The notes under the pieces are model-generated. The model did no database searches. It was given only the letters and a program-made list of their open reading frames with translations, and was not told the origin of the DNA. Of a stretch of DNA of 45,161 bases, positions 16,679-24,766 are shown in pieces; position 1 is the first letter of the stretch; each line of letters opens with the position of its first letter. The DNA is from Promethearchaeota archaeon (GTDB lineage Archaea; Asgardarchaeota; Lokiarchaeia; Sigynarchaeales; SOKP01), in assembly GCA_004524515.1 (NCBI GenBank), contig SDNV01000007.1:1-45161 (forward strand), given 5' to 3'. Made by a program: the position numbers and the translations under genes.

Positions 16679-16839
16679 TTTGGATTCACTTTATTTTTGG
16701 CTATATTTATTTTTTTTAGTTATTAATTTAATATTTTAAATCTAATTAATTAAAATTTTAATATTTATTGAGAATTGGAAAAAAAAAATTGTGATATTAA
16801 AATTATTTAATTTCTGATTTACAATAAAAATTGAAAAAA

Positions 16840-17577
16840 TTAATTCCCATTTATAATTCTCGTATATATTTTTTCATTTTTATTCTTTAATTCATCAAAA
16901 AACTCAATAATTCTCGTAGAATTGACGCTTCCATTTAAAATAATACAAGATATTTTAAAGTCATCAATTAACGTAAGTGAATAAAGATCTATAGGTTGAG
17001 ATTTTTTAAGATTTTCAAGGTCAGTCTTAAACTCAGCTAATTTGTTAGCATTTTTTAATTTCTTAAAATTTTTCGTCGAGATTTCTTGAACAGGCATACT
17101 TTGGTTTTTGATAAATATTCCATCAATATTTTTAATTAAAAAACATTTTTTTATGTTAAGCATATAAGCAATATATATTGTTATAGAATCTGAAGTCACT
17201 GACCAACTATGAGGTAATTTATCTGTTTTATATAGAAAATCAAACGGTAAAAAAATTGAGATCCTTGCTTTGGTTTTTTTAAGCTCGTTAATATCAGTAA
17301 TACAGTTGATTTCCTCATATAAGTCACTTATAGCTATACCATTCCAATTCATGGCATATATAGCCATCCAGTGAGAAAGATTATCACCAATTTTTAATTT
17401 TTTGTCCAAAATACGGACAAAATTTGCATAAGAACCGCCTCCAGGTATGAGGATTACATTATCAATTTTTTTTTTTTCAAATAGGAGGATTTTAAATTGA
17501 TTTAATGTTGATCTAAGACGTTCTGGATGTTCAATTATTTTACCACCAATCTTCGCGAGGAGTGTTTTATTATTCAT
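16840..17577 (-). CDS. mfnE: Amino-acid-kinase family protein, probable MfnE
   Basis: The 245-aa protein belongs to the amino-acid/UMP kinase fold: LAKIGGKII at the N-terminus, a PGGGSYANFVR glycine loop, TSDSITIYIAYML, and KKCFLIKNIDGIF as the late kinase signature. Beside MfnF it most likely phosphorylates (5-(aminomethyl)furan-3-yl)methyl phosphate to the diphosphate in methanofuran synthesis. It starts 4 bp after the MfnF stop on the same strand. The family call is secure. The MfnE call rests on this neighbour and on length (MfnE is about 220-250 aa). Confidence 0.72.
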   Translation of the reverse strand: MNNKTLLAKIGGKIIEHPERLRSTLNQFKILLFEKKKIDNVILIPGGGSYANFVRILDKKLKIGDNLSHWMAIYAMNWNGIAISDLYEEINCITDINELKKTKARISIFLPFDFLYKTDKLPHSWSVTSDSITIYIAYMLNIKKCFLIKNIDGIFIKNQSMPVQEISTKNFKKLKNANKLAEFKTDLENLKKSQPIDLYSLTLIDDFKISCIILNGSVNSTRIIEFFDELKNKNEKIYTRIINGN

Positions 17578-17581
17578 CTAT

Positions 17582-18670
17582 TTATTCATTATTTAATTGG
17601 TAATAGAATGCACCTGCAATACCAAAGGCTGAAGAAGTAATAGAATCAGGTATATTGGTTACTTCTTCAAGAGTTTTTATATTATTATATCCTAATTTTT
17701 TTAAAGTTTTTCTTATTAAAAATTCAGCAGATAATCCTGTAATCACAAATAATGGCTCGTCTTCAAACTCATTGATAAAACCCCGATGACTATCTACGAA
17801 TGCTCTTAATTCATCCAAAATTAGCTCAATTTGTTTTTCGTAAATAAAGTTAGCTATTAAATTCAAATCTTCTCTCTTGATAGAATCAATATCCATACAA
17901 ATTATCCGAGCTAATCGAGCATAACAATTTTCAAGTGATTTTAAACGATGATCTGCTGTATCATTTGTATATTCCTTTTCTGTGATATTTCCTAATATTC
18001 GGTGTACATCTGAGATAAGAGCAAATTTTTCAAATGAAATCCGGATATCACTTCCCTTATAGGGGACGAAGTGAGTGATTGATGGAATCGTGGCCCTCAG
18101 TCCTCCGGTATAGATTAATTCATGATTCATTAATCTTGAAATATCATCTTTCCCATTCGCTATAGGGACGGAATGTTTTATTGGAATAATATCTATGGTA
18201 TTGGATCCCGCATCTATCAATATACAATTAGGGATAAATCTTCCTAAAAATAAAGAAGTAGATACCCAATTTGCTGCAGCAATACTGGAAGATTCTAAAT
18301 TTGCTCTTTCAAAATTTATAAATTCATTATTATTACTTATGAAAAACATTTTCGAAGTATCAAATACTTTTGATAAAGCAGCAAAAATTGTCAATATCCC
18401 CTCTTTCTTAGTCTGGAAAGCATCTGAAAGTTCAGCGGTAATTGTTATAGAGATGGCTTCTATTTCATTTAATTTGTAATTATTTTTTTTTACAATATTT
18501 AGCACAATTCTTTTTAACATCTTAGGAATTTCATTTAGAGTTTTTTCCCAAAATGGAAAATACTCAATATAGGAGAATGATTTGGTAATTTGATTATCCG
18601 TAAATTGTAATAATGCGGCTTTTGTATTTGCTCCACCGATATCTAATCCTAAAATTATTTGATTAATCAT
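17582..18670 (-). CDS. mfnF: MfnF-type methanofuran biosynthesis synthase
   Basis: The 362-aa protein has an ASKHA/hydantoinase-like fold with GLDIGGANTKAALL at the N-terminus, TITAELSDAF, SSSIAAANWVST, CILIDAGSNTIDIIPI, and a TGGLRATIP segment. These are hallmarks of MfnF, which condenses the aminomethylfuran diphosphate with the tyramine-glutamate part of methanofuran. Methanofuran is the first C1 carrier of the archaeal methyl branch, so this supports a Wood-Ljungdahl-type or C1 pathway in the cell. It is the first gene of the mfnF-mfnE pair. The ATG at 18670 matches the expected N-terminus. Confidence 0.87.
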   Translation of the reverse strand: MINQIILGLDIGGANTKAALLQFTDNQITKSFSYIEYFPFWEKTLNEIPKMLKRIVLNIVKKNNYKLNEIEAISITITAELSDAFQTKKEGILTIFAALSKVFDTSKMFFISNNNEFINFERANLESSSIAAANWVSTSLFLGRFIPNCILIDAGSNTIDIIPIKHSVPIANGKDDISRLMNHELIYTGGLRATIPSITHFVPYKGSDIRISFEKFALISDVHRILGNITEKEYTNDTADHRLKSLENCYARLARIICMDIDSIKREDLNLIANFIYEKQIELILDELRAFVDSHRGFINEFEDEPLFVITGLSAEFLIRKTLKKLGYNNIKTLEEVTNIPDSITSSAFGIAGAFYYQLNNE

Positions 18671-18798
18671 TATTTATAGAAGGGTTGCTTAGTGTAATGT
18701 TAAATTATCCAAATCTTATTAAGGTCTTTTATGTTTTTAATTTATTAAATCATTCGTAAAATAAAATAGCTCACCAATTTACTGAAAAGTGTAATTTT

Positions 18799-19389
18799 TT
18801 GTCTGTAAAGAACGAAATCAACACATCATCTATAACAGAATATATTGAAAGATATAACTGGAAGGGCGTTGGAACTCATGATAATCCTATTCTTATAGAA
18901 GATAATGATGATCTACCTCAATATCTCTTATTTAAAACGGGTGAGAAATATATAGAAATAAAGGATATTGATATTGGAGGGATTATTTTCGAAAAATGTC
19001 AAAATATTATACTTGAGGATTCTATCCTCTCATTAGTCAAATTAAAATCATGTAAGGATATTATTATTAAAGATAATTTGATAAGGGACATCAAAATAAT
19101 TTTAGGAGCTAATATTTCTATTGAAAATAACAGATTTCATACTTTTTTTAATATTCGCTTATTCACAATAATAATGTTTATGTTAGCCTCAATTTCCGCT
19201 TTAATGTTTTTTCTTAGTTATATTGAAATTTTATATTTCCTTCGAGAATCTGCCTTTATTTTATTAGTAGTTAGTGCGGTTTTATTTTTTATAGATATAA
19301 AAGAGAAAAAAAACACTATATTTCTAAGTAAAAAATATAGAAATAATGAATTCGTTAAATTAGAAAAATTAAGTAAGATAAGGAAATAA
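18799..19389 (+). CDS. Membrane protein with short beta-helix-like N-terminal domain
   Basis: The 196-aa protein was not recognised. It starts at TTG 18799; no ATG gives a better frame. Residues about 55-115 have repeating short strands with Asn turns (CQNIILEDSILSLVKLKSCKDIIIKDN, broken here by repeats of about 20 residues), as in right-handed parallel beta helices. Two membrane helices follow at about 122-142 and 147-168, and the tail is basic. The domain before the helices has no signal peptide, so it may face the cytoplasm. The gene diverges from mfnF across 128 bp and is convergent with the DUF998 gene. Confidence 0.6.
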   Translation: MSVKNEINTSSITEYIERYNWKGVGTHDNPILIEDNDDLPQYLLFKTGEKYIEIKDIDIGGIIFEKCQNIILEDSILSLVKLKSCKDIIIKDNLIRDIKIILGANISIENNRFHTFFNIRLFTIIMFMLASISALMFFLSYIEILYFLRESAFILLVVSAVLFFIDIKEKKNTIFLSKKYRNNEFVKLEKLSKIRK

Positions 19390-19433
19390 AAAAAAATTAA
19401 TTAATTCATTTCTTTAGAAAAGACCTAATCTAT

Positions 19434-20108
19434 TTAGGTGAATACAGGATTTTTATAAGTGTAAACACCATGCACAAATAACCAAAATAACGATGTAGCG
19501 AAGATAATCCATTCCCATATAACTGAAGACCCTTCAGGGGTAATTTCCATAAATTCTCCAATTAGTAAAGTTGCAAAGATAAAATAACCTATAACATTAA
19601 TGAGAAATGTTAATGGCAGATATTTAGGAATTTGTGGTGTTTTTAACTCAATTATAATAAAAATCGTACCAGAAATTACTGTTCCCAAAAATAATAATAA
19701 AGCACCTAATTCATGAATTAAAATTGATATAGTAAAAGGTATAACTGCCACTATTAGGGATCCAATCGTAGGTATAATACCTAATATAAGCCCTGTCTTT
19801 GTTAAAGATCTAGAAGAACCTCTAATTTGGAAATATCTAACTAAGAATAGAAGAGCTAAGATTCTAAAAATTACTAAAATGGTCATACCAATACTAAATA
19901 CTACAGCTGAAATATAAAGTTGTCCACCTTGTGCACCGATAGGAGTCGCCCCAAGGTGACTTATATAGTGAGTTGTAATTGTAAACGTGGGATCTACTTG
20001 GATATAGAAAAGAGTTGCTGTGATTACTGTGCCAAGCGCGAGGATAATAGCAATAAACATACAATAACTTCCATCAAATTTTTTAAAAAAACTGTCTAAA
20101 TTCTCCAT
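19434..20108 (-). CDS. DUF998 family membrane protein
   Basis: The 224-aa protein has about six membrane helices and the DUF998 pattern: an ITTHYISHLGATPIG segment after the first helix pair, then a series of Gly-rich helices ending in HGVYTYKN. The function of DUF998 is unknown. It is divergent from a TetR regulator, and a palindrome matching the one near the regulator gene lies just upstream of its start (20141-20153). It is therefore probably the regulator's target, perhaps in response to a lipid or hydrophobic ligand. Confidence 0.75.
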   Translation of the reverse strand: MENLDSFFKKFDGSYCMFIAIILALGTVITATLFYIQVDPTFTITTHYISHLGATPIGAQGGQLYISAVVFSIGMTILVIFRILALLFLVRYFQIRGSSRSLTKTGLILGIIPTIGSLIVAVIPFTISILIHELGALLLFLGTVISGTIFIIIELKTPQIPKYLPLTFLINVIGYFIFATLLIGEFMEITPEGSSVIWEWIIFATSLFWLFVHGVYTYKNPVFT

Positions 20109-20140
20109 TTTTAATACTTATTTTTATTTTTTTTATTAAT

Positions 20141-20153
20141 TGAGCAAAGCTCA
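20141..20153. promoter_or_regulatory. TetR operator-like palindrome 1
   Basis: The perfect palindrome TGAGC-AAA-GCTCA lies 33 bp upstream of the DUF998 start codon. A second near-identical copy is at 20194-20206, with 53 bp between centres, close to five DNA turns. That spacing would let two regulator dimers bind the same DNA face. Confidence 0.6.
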
Positions 20154-20180
20154 TTTATTATGAATATTAAATTTTGGTGA

Positions 20181-20188
20181 TATATAAA
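20181..20188 (+). promoter_or_regulatory. TATA box of the tetR gene
   Basis: TATATAAA is a strong archaeal TATA box. Transcription would start about 22-27 bp downstream, near 20207-20212. That is after the ATG at 20193 and before the ATG at 20220, so it decides the start codon of the regulator. Operator 2 lies between this box and the predicted start site, where bound protein would block the polymerase. Confidence 0.6.
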
Positions 20189-20193
20189 GTTTA

Positions 20194-20206
20194 TGAGTGA
20201 TGCTCA
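20194..20206. promoter_or_regulatory. TetR operator-like palindrome 2
   Basis: TGAGTGATGCTCA is a near-perfect version of palindrome 1 (shared consensus TGAGYRAWGCTCA). It lies between the TATA box and the predicted transcription start of the tetR gene, which suggests autorepression. Confidence 0.6.
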
Positions 20207-20219
20207 CTTATTGATCATC

Positions 20220-20840
20220 ATGGAGCAAAAAAAAAAATTTGTGAGAAACAAAAAGGAAAAAATAGAAATAATTTATGATACCTTTATTGATCTCTTAAAA
20301 AATGAAGGTTATACTAATTTAAGTACGAATCATATAGCAGAGATAGCTCCAATTAGTCTTGGAACAATTTATCGATATTTTCCAGAGGGGAAAGCTGCAA
20401 TTGCCAAGGGCTATTTTGAAAATATTAAAGATCAGATAATAAATGAGGAATTTTTTTTACAAGCCAAAAAAAAAAATTTACCCGAATTATTTAAATCTAT
20501 AATTACAAGACATTTACAAGTATATCGTGAGAATTTTAAAGCTTTTTTAGCATATGAACAGGCAATGCTTTCAAATAAAGACCTATTCGAGAATTATGAA
20601 AATTCAGTACATGAATTTGCAGAAGAAACGGTTAAAAGGCTAAGAAATGAAGATTCTTTATTCAGAAGCGTTCCAGAAAAACAATTTCTTAAAGGTTTTA
20701 TTTTTATCTATAACCTTATTGAAGCAATAATTAGGCGTCATCTGGTTATTTTCCCCATTTTTCAAACAGATGATGAATTGATATCATTCCTAATAAAAAC
20801 TATCGTCTCGACTATCAAAATAAAGCAAGAAATTGAATAG
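20220..20840 (+). CDS. TetR/AcrR family transcriptional regulator
   Basis: The 206-aa protein has an N-terminal TetR helix-turn-helix at about residues 8-55 (IIYDTFIDLLKNEGYTNLST, then IAEIAPISLGTIYRYFPEGK) and a helical ligand-binding domain after it. The start is set to the ATG at 20220, not the in-frame ATG at 20193. The 20193 codon lies only a few bases after the TATA box and inside operator 2, and so would not be in the mRNA. The protein probably represses itself and the divergent DUF998 gene. The ligand is unknown. Confidence 0.88.
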   Translation: MEQKKKFVRNKKEKIEIIYDTFIDLLKNEGYTNLSTNHIAEIAPISLGTIYRYFPEGKAAIAKGYFENIKDQIINEEFFLQAKKKNLPELFKSIITRHLQVYRENFKAFLAYEQAMLSNKDLFENYENSVHEFAEETVKRLRNEDSLFRSVPEKQFLKGFIFIYNLIEAIIRRHLVIFPIFQTDDELISFLIKTIVSTIKIKQEIE

Positions 20841-20952
20841 AAAATTAGTAAGAATTTCACTTTCGGTCATATATAATGTTCCTTTTAGTTCATTTAAATT
20901 ATATAATTTATTCTTAAATTGAATTCATTTGATCCAATATTCAAATTATTAT

Positions 20953-21990
20953 TTAAACATCAGAATATAGACTTGTGAGATATGATATCAAAGAATCTAA
21001 ATTTTCTCCTTTAAGGGCATCTGTTAAAAAATAATCAGTATCACTTAAATCCAAGACTTTTTTTAAGTAATCTATTTCCTGGATACTTGCTAAATCCATT
21101 TTATTGAATACTATAATCATATCAATATCTCCATCTTTTGTAAAATTATCTTTGATTTCATGATATAAATCTATTTGATTATTAATATTATAACCACAGG
21201 CGGGTGTTGGGTCAAATATGAATAGAATTAGATCAGAAATTAGGCGTAATGCTAAGATGGCCTGTAATTCAATAGAATTTCTTTCCGCCATAGGGCGATC
21301 CAAAATTCCTGGAGTATCCAGTATTTGCAATGTAATTTTATCAAATTTTCTTTTAATTATTAAATGTCCTAAATTTAATTTTTTGGTGGTAAAAGGATAT
21401 TCCTGTATTTCTATTTTTTTATTTGTGGATATTTCTCTAACGATACTGCTCTTACCTACATTAGGATATCCTGCGATGACAATGCAAGGTAGGCTATTAT
21501 CAATTGAAGGAATACTTCTTAAATTTCCTCTTATGTTGTTAAGGTATAATAAATTTTTATTTTGCTTATTTATTATTGAAGATATTCTTCCAAAAGCTTC
21601 CCTTCTTAGAGCATCCCCTTGTTTTGGTATTTCTATTTGACTTAATTTTTTAGTATATTCCCTTTCTATTTGATTTAAAATTGCTAAGCTTCCATTTAAT
21701 TTTCCAAGAGTTAATTTTAATTCATCAATATCTACTAAAATAGAGGCTAATTCTCTATAAAAATCTGGAAGATCATCTATCATTGGCACCATTTTTATTA
21801 CATTTAAGATTCTATCAATCAATTCTTTTATTGCAACTTTTATCCGTAGGGTTTCTTTTTTTTTCGCTTTAATGATAATTGGGGCATTTTTAGACACTTT
21901 AGCAGAGCTTTTCATTGCCCTTTTAAAAGCAATATCAAGTAACTCTTGAGAAGATGGGACGTGAAAAAATTCATTAAAGGGATTTGTCAT
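20953..21990 (-). CDS. NOG1-type ribosome-assembly GTPase
   Basis: The 345-aa protein has a helical N-terminal domain (about 1-160) and then a GTPase domain with G1 GYPNVGKSS, G2 region YPFTTKKLN, G3 DTPGI and G4 NKMD. The N-terminal domain plus this G domain is the archaeal NOG1 layout, related to Obg/DRG GTPases. Eukaryotic NOG1 works in 60S subunit maturation in the nucleolus, and archaeal NOG1 is presumed to act on the 50S subunit. Archaeal forms lack the long C-terminal extension of eukaryotic NOG1, as here. It is transcribed alone. Confidence 0.88.
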   Translation of the reverse strand: MTNPFNEFFHVPSSQELLDIAFKRAMKSSAKVSKNAPIIIKAKKKETLRIKVAIKELIDRILNVIKMVPMIDDLPDFYRELASILVDIDELKLTLGKLNGSLAILNQIEREYTKKLSQIEIPKQGDALRREAFGRISSIINKQNKNLLYLNNIRGNLRSIPSIDNSLPCIVIAGYPNVGKSSIVREISTNKKIEIQEYPFTTKKLNLGHLIIKRKFDKITLQILDTPGILDRPMAERNSIELQAILALRLISDLILFIFDPTPACGYNINNQIDLYHEIKDNFTKDGDIDMIIVFNKMDLASIQEIDYLKKVLDLSDTDYFLTDALKGENLDSLISYLTSLYSDV

Positions 21991-22133
21991 AGTTTTAAGT
22001 TAAAAACAAAATGTTTGTCTATCAAAAGGAATCGTAAAATATTACATTTTCGCTTAAATTATTAAATACTTATCAATCACATTAACATTAAAGGATTTAG
22101 TTTCTTTAAAACGAATATGTAAGATGAGAAAAA

Positions 22134-23114
22134 ATGATTGAAACTAAAGAAATTTTATCTAAAAGAGCATTAATTATAATTGGAATTGTCTCATTAATAA
22201 TTTTTTTTATAGGAGTAATATTAATAATTTTAGGGTATAATGAAGCGTTTTATATAGAAAACTCATTAGTACAAATTGTATTTGGAATTATAACTTATTC
22301 AGGCAACGCTTTTTTCTTAATAATTTTTATTGCTATTTTTTCCTTTACTTATGATAAAAGATATGCTAACAATTTCTTTTTCATTTATATCTTATCAGGA
22401 TATATTAATACATTAATAAAAGAAATCGTTCAAGATCCAAGACCCTCGACAAATATTTCAAAAAGTGCACAACGAGGTTATGCGTCATCGGGATATGGAT
22501 TTCCATCTGGCCACGCTCAAGTTGCTGTCACAAATTGGGGTTTTACTGCCTATTATTTTAAAGATAACTTAAAACCTTATATTATTCCCATTATCTGTTC
22601 AATATTTATCTTTCTTGTGGCAATTTCAAGACTAATTATCGGAGTGCATGATCTTCAAGATATTATTGGAGGTCTATTAATTGGAATAGGCATTTTAATT
22701 CTTTTTATAGATTTAAAACCGATAGCTTCAGAAAAAATTAATGTATTATCTTTTTCCATAAAACTAATTCTAGCTATAATAGTTCCCGTATTATTATTCG
22801 TACTAGGAACACTTTTTCTACCTGAATCAGAATACGGAATTAATATTTATGCTGTATCAGGAGGATCGCTATTGGGATTATTACTTGGTCAAGTTTTAGA
22901 AGATAAATATATAAAATATGAGCCCTCAGAGTTAAATCTTAGACAGAAGATAATAAATCTTATTATAGGATTAGGTTTATTAATGATTTATTTAATATTT
23001 ATATACGGGATAATAATAGGAACAGACATTCATGAATTTATCAGAAATGCGATTGTCTCATTAATTATTACTTTAATAATGCCATTCATTTTCACTAAAA
23101 TTAATCGAAAGTAG
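22134..23114 (+). CDS. PAP2-family membrane phosphatase
   Basis: The 326-aa protein has about eight membrane helices and the full PAP2 acid-phosphatase signature: Lys96 to Arg103-Pro104 (KEIVQDPRP), PSGH at 124-127, and SRLIIGVHDLQD as the third motif with its His and Asp. Such enzymes remove phosphate from lipid phosphates or isoprenyl diphosphates at the membrane. The C-terminal third adds four more helices beyond the usual PAP2 core. It may recycle polyprenyl phosphates or act in archaeal lipid metabolism. The ATG at 22134 is the first in frame. Confidence 0.88.
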   Translation: MIETKEILSKRALIIIGIVSLIIFFIGVILIILGYNEAFYIENSLVQIVFGIITYSGNAFFLIIFIAIFSFTYDKRYANNFFFIYILSGYINTLIKEIVQDPRPSTNISKSAQRGYASSGYGFPSGHAQVAVTNWGFTAYYFKDNLKPYIIPIICSIFIFLVAISRLIIGVHDLQDIIGGLLIGIGILILFIDLKPIASEKINVLSFSIKLILAIIVPVLLFVLGTLFLPESEYGINIYAVSGGSLLGLLLGQVLEDKYIKYEPSELNLRQKIINLIIGLGLLMIYLIFIYGIIIGTDIHEFIRNAIVSLIITLIMPFIFTKINRK

Positions 23115-23167
23115 TAGATATTTCCATTCTTTTTTTTAATAAAACCAATAGAAGGAGTTAAAAACAA

Positions 23168-24232
23168 TTAGTATTTAACTTTTAGATCCTCAATTTTCTG
23201 ATTAATTTCAGCGATCTCCTCTGTCAAATTAAGTTTATCAGGAGGTATTGAGCGATATAGCTCCAAAATATATTCATATCGGTTTAATGCTCTCTCATAA
23301 ATTTGAGCAGTAACCTCTTTTTCCGCTTTTTCTATTAAAAGATTAATCTTATCAATAATTTTTCTAATTTCTGGGGGTAATTTCATTAAATTGGCTCTAA
23401 TTAGACTTTTTTTCTGAGACTGTTCTTCTAATAGAGCATCAACTCTTTTTTGGAATAATTCTTCCCGTTTTTGCCGTTTTTGATCTTCAAACGATTGCTT
23501 TTTTAAAAATTCAGTTTTATAAATTTCCACATGTTGGATCTCTCTATACAATATATCAGCTTGATCAAACCAGCCTAGCATCTTAAAGATATCTAATGCT
23601 TCTTTATAAAAAACTTTAGCGTCATTAAATTGTTTGTTGTCAATAGCCAATTTAGCTCGATCCATAGCTTTTTCAGCATCTTTTATCATTTTGTCTTTCT
23701 CATTTTCTTTTTCTACTTTAGTTTTGAATTCTTCATCTTTTCTTTGAAATTCATGCCTTTTAATATCTTCTCTCTGTTTAATCTTGGCATCTTGAACCCT
23801 TTTAATTTCTGCTTCTTTTTCTTTTTGTGCTATCTGTTCACGTAGTTTTGCCCTTCTTAATTCTGAATCGGATAATATTTGCTTCTTTTCATTAATACCT
23901 ATATTTATCTGGTTGTCCATTTCCCGTATTTTATTCGTCTTAACTATTTCAGGAATAACTATTGGTTTTTCTTTGTCCTTTTCTGGGATATTTGGAATAA
24001 TTTTCTGAGCTATAGGAGTTTTTGTTCGACCCTCATATTCAATTACTCTTTTTATTTGAGCAATCTGTTTTTCAATTACACTAACTTTTCCCATATAATT
24101 CAATTGAAGATAAATGTCTCTCGCTTTCTCAAAAAGCGATTTAGATAGGTCATAATTTTTATTTTTTAATTCTTGTTTAGCTTGTTTTTCAAATTCTTCG
24201 GCTTCAACTTCTGATTTTAACATTTTTATCAC
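23168..24232 (-). CDS. Coiled-coil protein with two TPR/MIT-like helical units
   Basis: The 354-aa protein was not recognised. Residues about 8-65 (YDLSKSLFEKARDIYLQL) and about 185-230 (FNDAKVFYKEALDIFKML) are TPR/MIT-like helical hairpins. The stretch between (about 110-185) is a highly charged coiled coil rich in Lys, Glu and Arg. A final pair of helices (about 285-350) includes ERALNRYEYILELYRS. It looks like a cytoplasmic scaffold, similar in style to the proteins at 4309 and 6390. No partner gene is adjacent. Confidence 0.6.
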   Translation of the reverse strand: MIKMLKSEVEAEEFEKQAKQELKNKNYDLSKSLFEKARDIYLQLNYMGKVSVIEKQIAQIKRVIEYEGRTKTPIAQKIIPNIPEKDKEKPIVIPEIVKTNKIREMDNQINIGINEKKQILSDSELRRAKLREQIAQKEKEAEIKRVQDAKIKQREDIKRHEFQRKDEEFKTKVEKENEKDKMIKDAEKAMDRAKLAIDNKQFNDAKVFYKEALDIFKMLGWFDQADILYREIQHVEIYKTEFLKKQSFEDQKRQKREELFQKRVDALLEEQSQKKSLIRANLMKLPPEIRKIIDKINLLIEKAEKEVTAQIYERALNRYEYILELYRSIPPDKLNLTEEIAEINQKIEDLKVKY

Positions 24233-24446
24233 TTAAACAAACAGTTTAATAAATTATAAATACATTCTCAAACAGTTTGAGATATTAATATACTCTTAAA
24301 ATTTAAAATTTGATATAACAAAAAATTACTAAAAAAACCCAATATTAGAAAGAAAATACTATTTCTAAACGGAAAAAAATTTAAAGCATTTCTGATATAC
24401 AAAAAAATTAAATATTAATATTATTTTATCTTTTTAACATGATTAT

Positions 24447-24550
24447 GAGACGATTAAATTGTTTGAAGCCCCAAACAAAGGATAAACCCCCACAGAAGGG
24501 GAAAGATAATTGTATGACTTATACAAAATAATCATACAAACAATCGTCTC
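24447..24550 (+). ncRNA. Candidate structured RNA (four-way junction)
   Basis: A 104-nt stretch folds by eye into a closed four-way junction. The closing stem is GAGACGATT (24447-24455) with AATCGTCTC (24542-24550). Hairpin 1 is TTGTTTG/CAAACAA (24459-24465, 24472-24478), hairpin 2 is CCCC/GGGG (24487-24490, 24498-24501), and hairpin 3 is TTGTATGA/TCATACAA (24510-24517, 24532-24539). A TATA-like TTAAATATTAAT lies about 30-38 bp upstream and a T-rich run follows. GTTTG can also pair with CAAAC at 24537-24541 and extend the closing stem, so two folds compete. The strand is inferred from the flanking TATA and T-run. It does not match tRNA, SRP RNA or RNase P. Confidence 0.55.
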
Positions 24551-24766
24551 TATTAAGATTTCTTATTTTTTCAATATTTCTATTTTCCATTGCTTCGAAA
24601 AAATGGAGGCGATTTTTGATATGGTTTATTTTTGGATAACGATTATAAATTAAGAAGGATCTTATTAAAAATCTACGACACTCTATACTATCTCAATTTA
24701 GATTAAGGAAATCAGCGATAATAGAAGAAAGTTTAAATATTATAATTTCTTACCCTTATATTGATT
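24551..24766 (+). promoter_or_regulatory. asd upstream region with probable TATA box
   Basis: This 216-bp stretch has no credible gene; the longest in-frame piece is 16 codons. TTTAAATAT near 24732-24740 is a likely TATA box for asd, placing the transcript start close to the ATG at 24767, so the mRNA would be nearly leaderless. The structured RNA at 24447-24550 therefore probably lies outside the asd transcript. Confidence 0.4.

Noticed and set aside
20193..20219. ATG at 20193 as the TetR start
   Set aside because: It lies only a few bases after the TATA box and inside an operator-like palindrome, so it should be upstream of the transcript start.
23630..24148. Two plus-strand Phe-rich frames opposite the coiled-coil gene
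   Set aside because: They are antisense to Lys/Glu-rich codons, which always give Phe/Leu-rich shadows.
24601..24655. 16-codon frame starting ATGGAGGCG upstream of asd
   Set aside because: Too short, with no ribosome site of its own and no conservation evidence; chance frames of this size are common.
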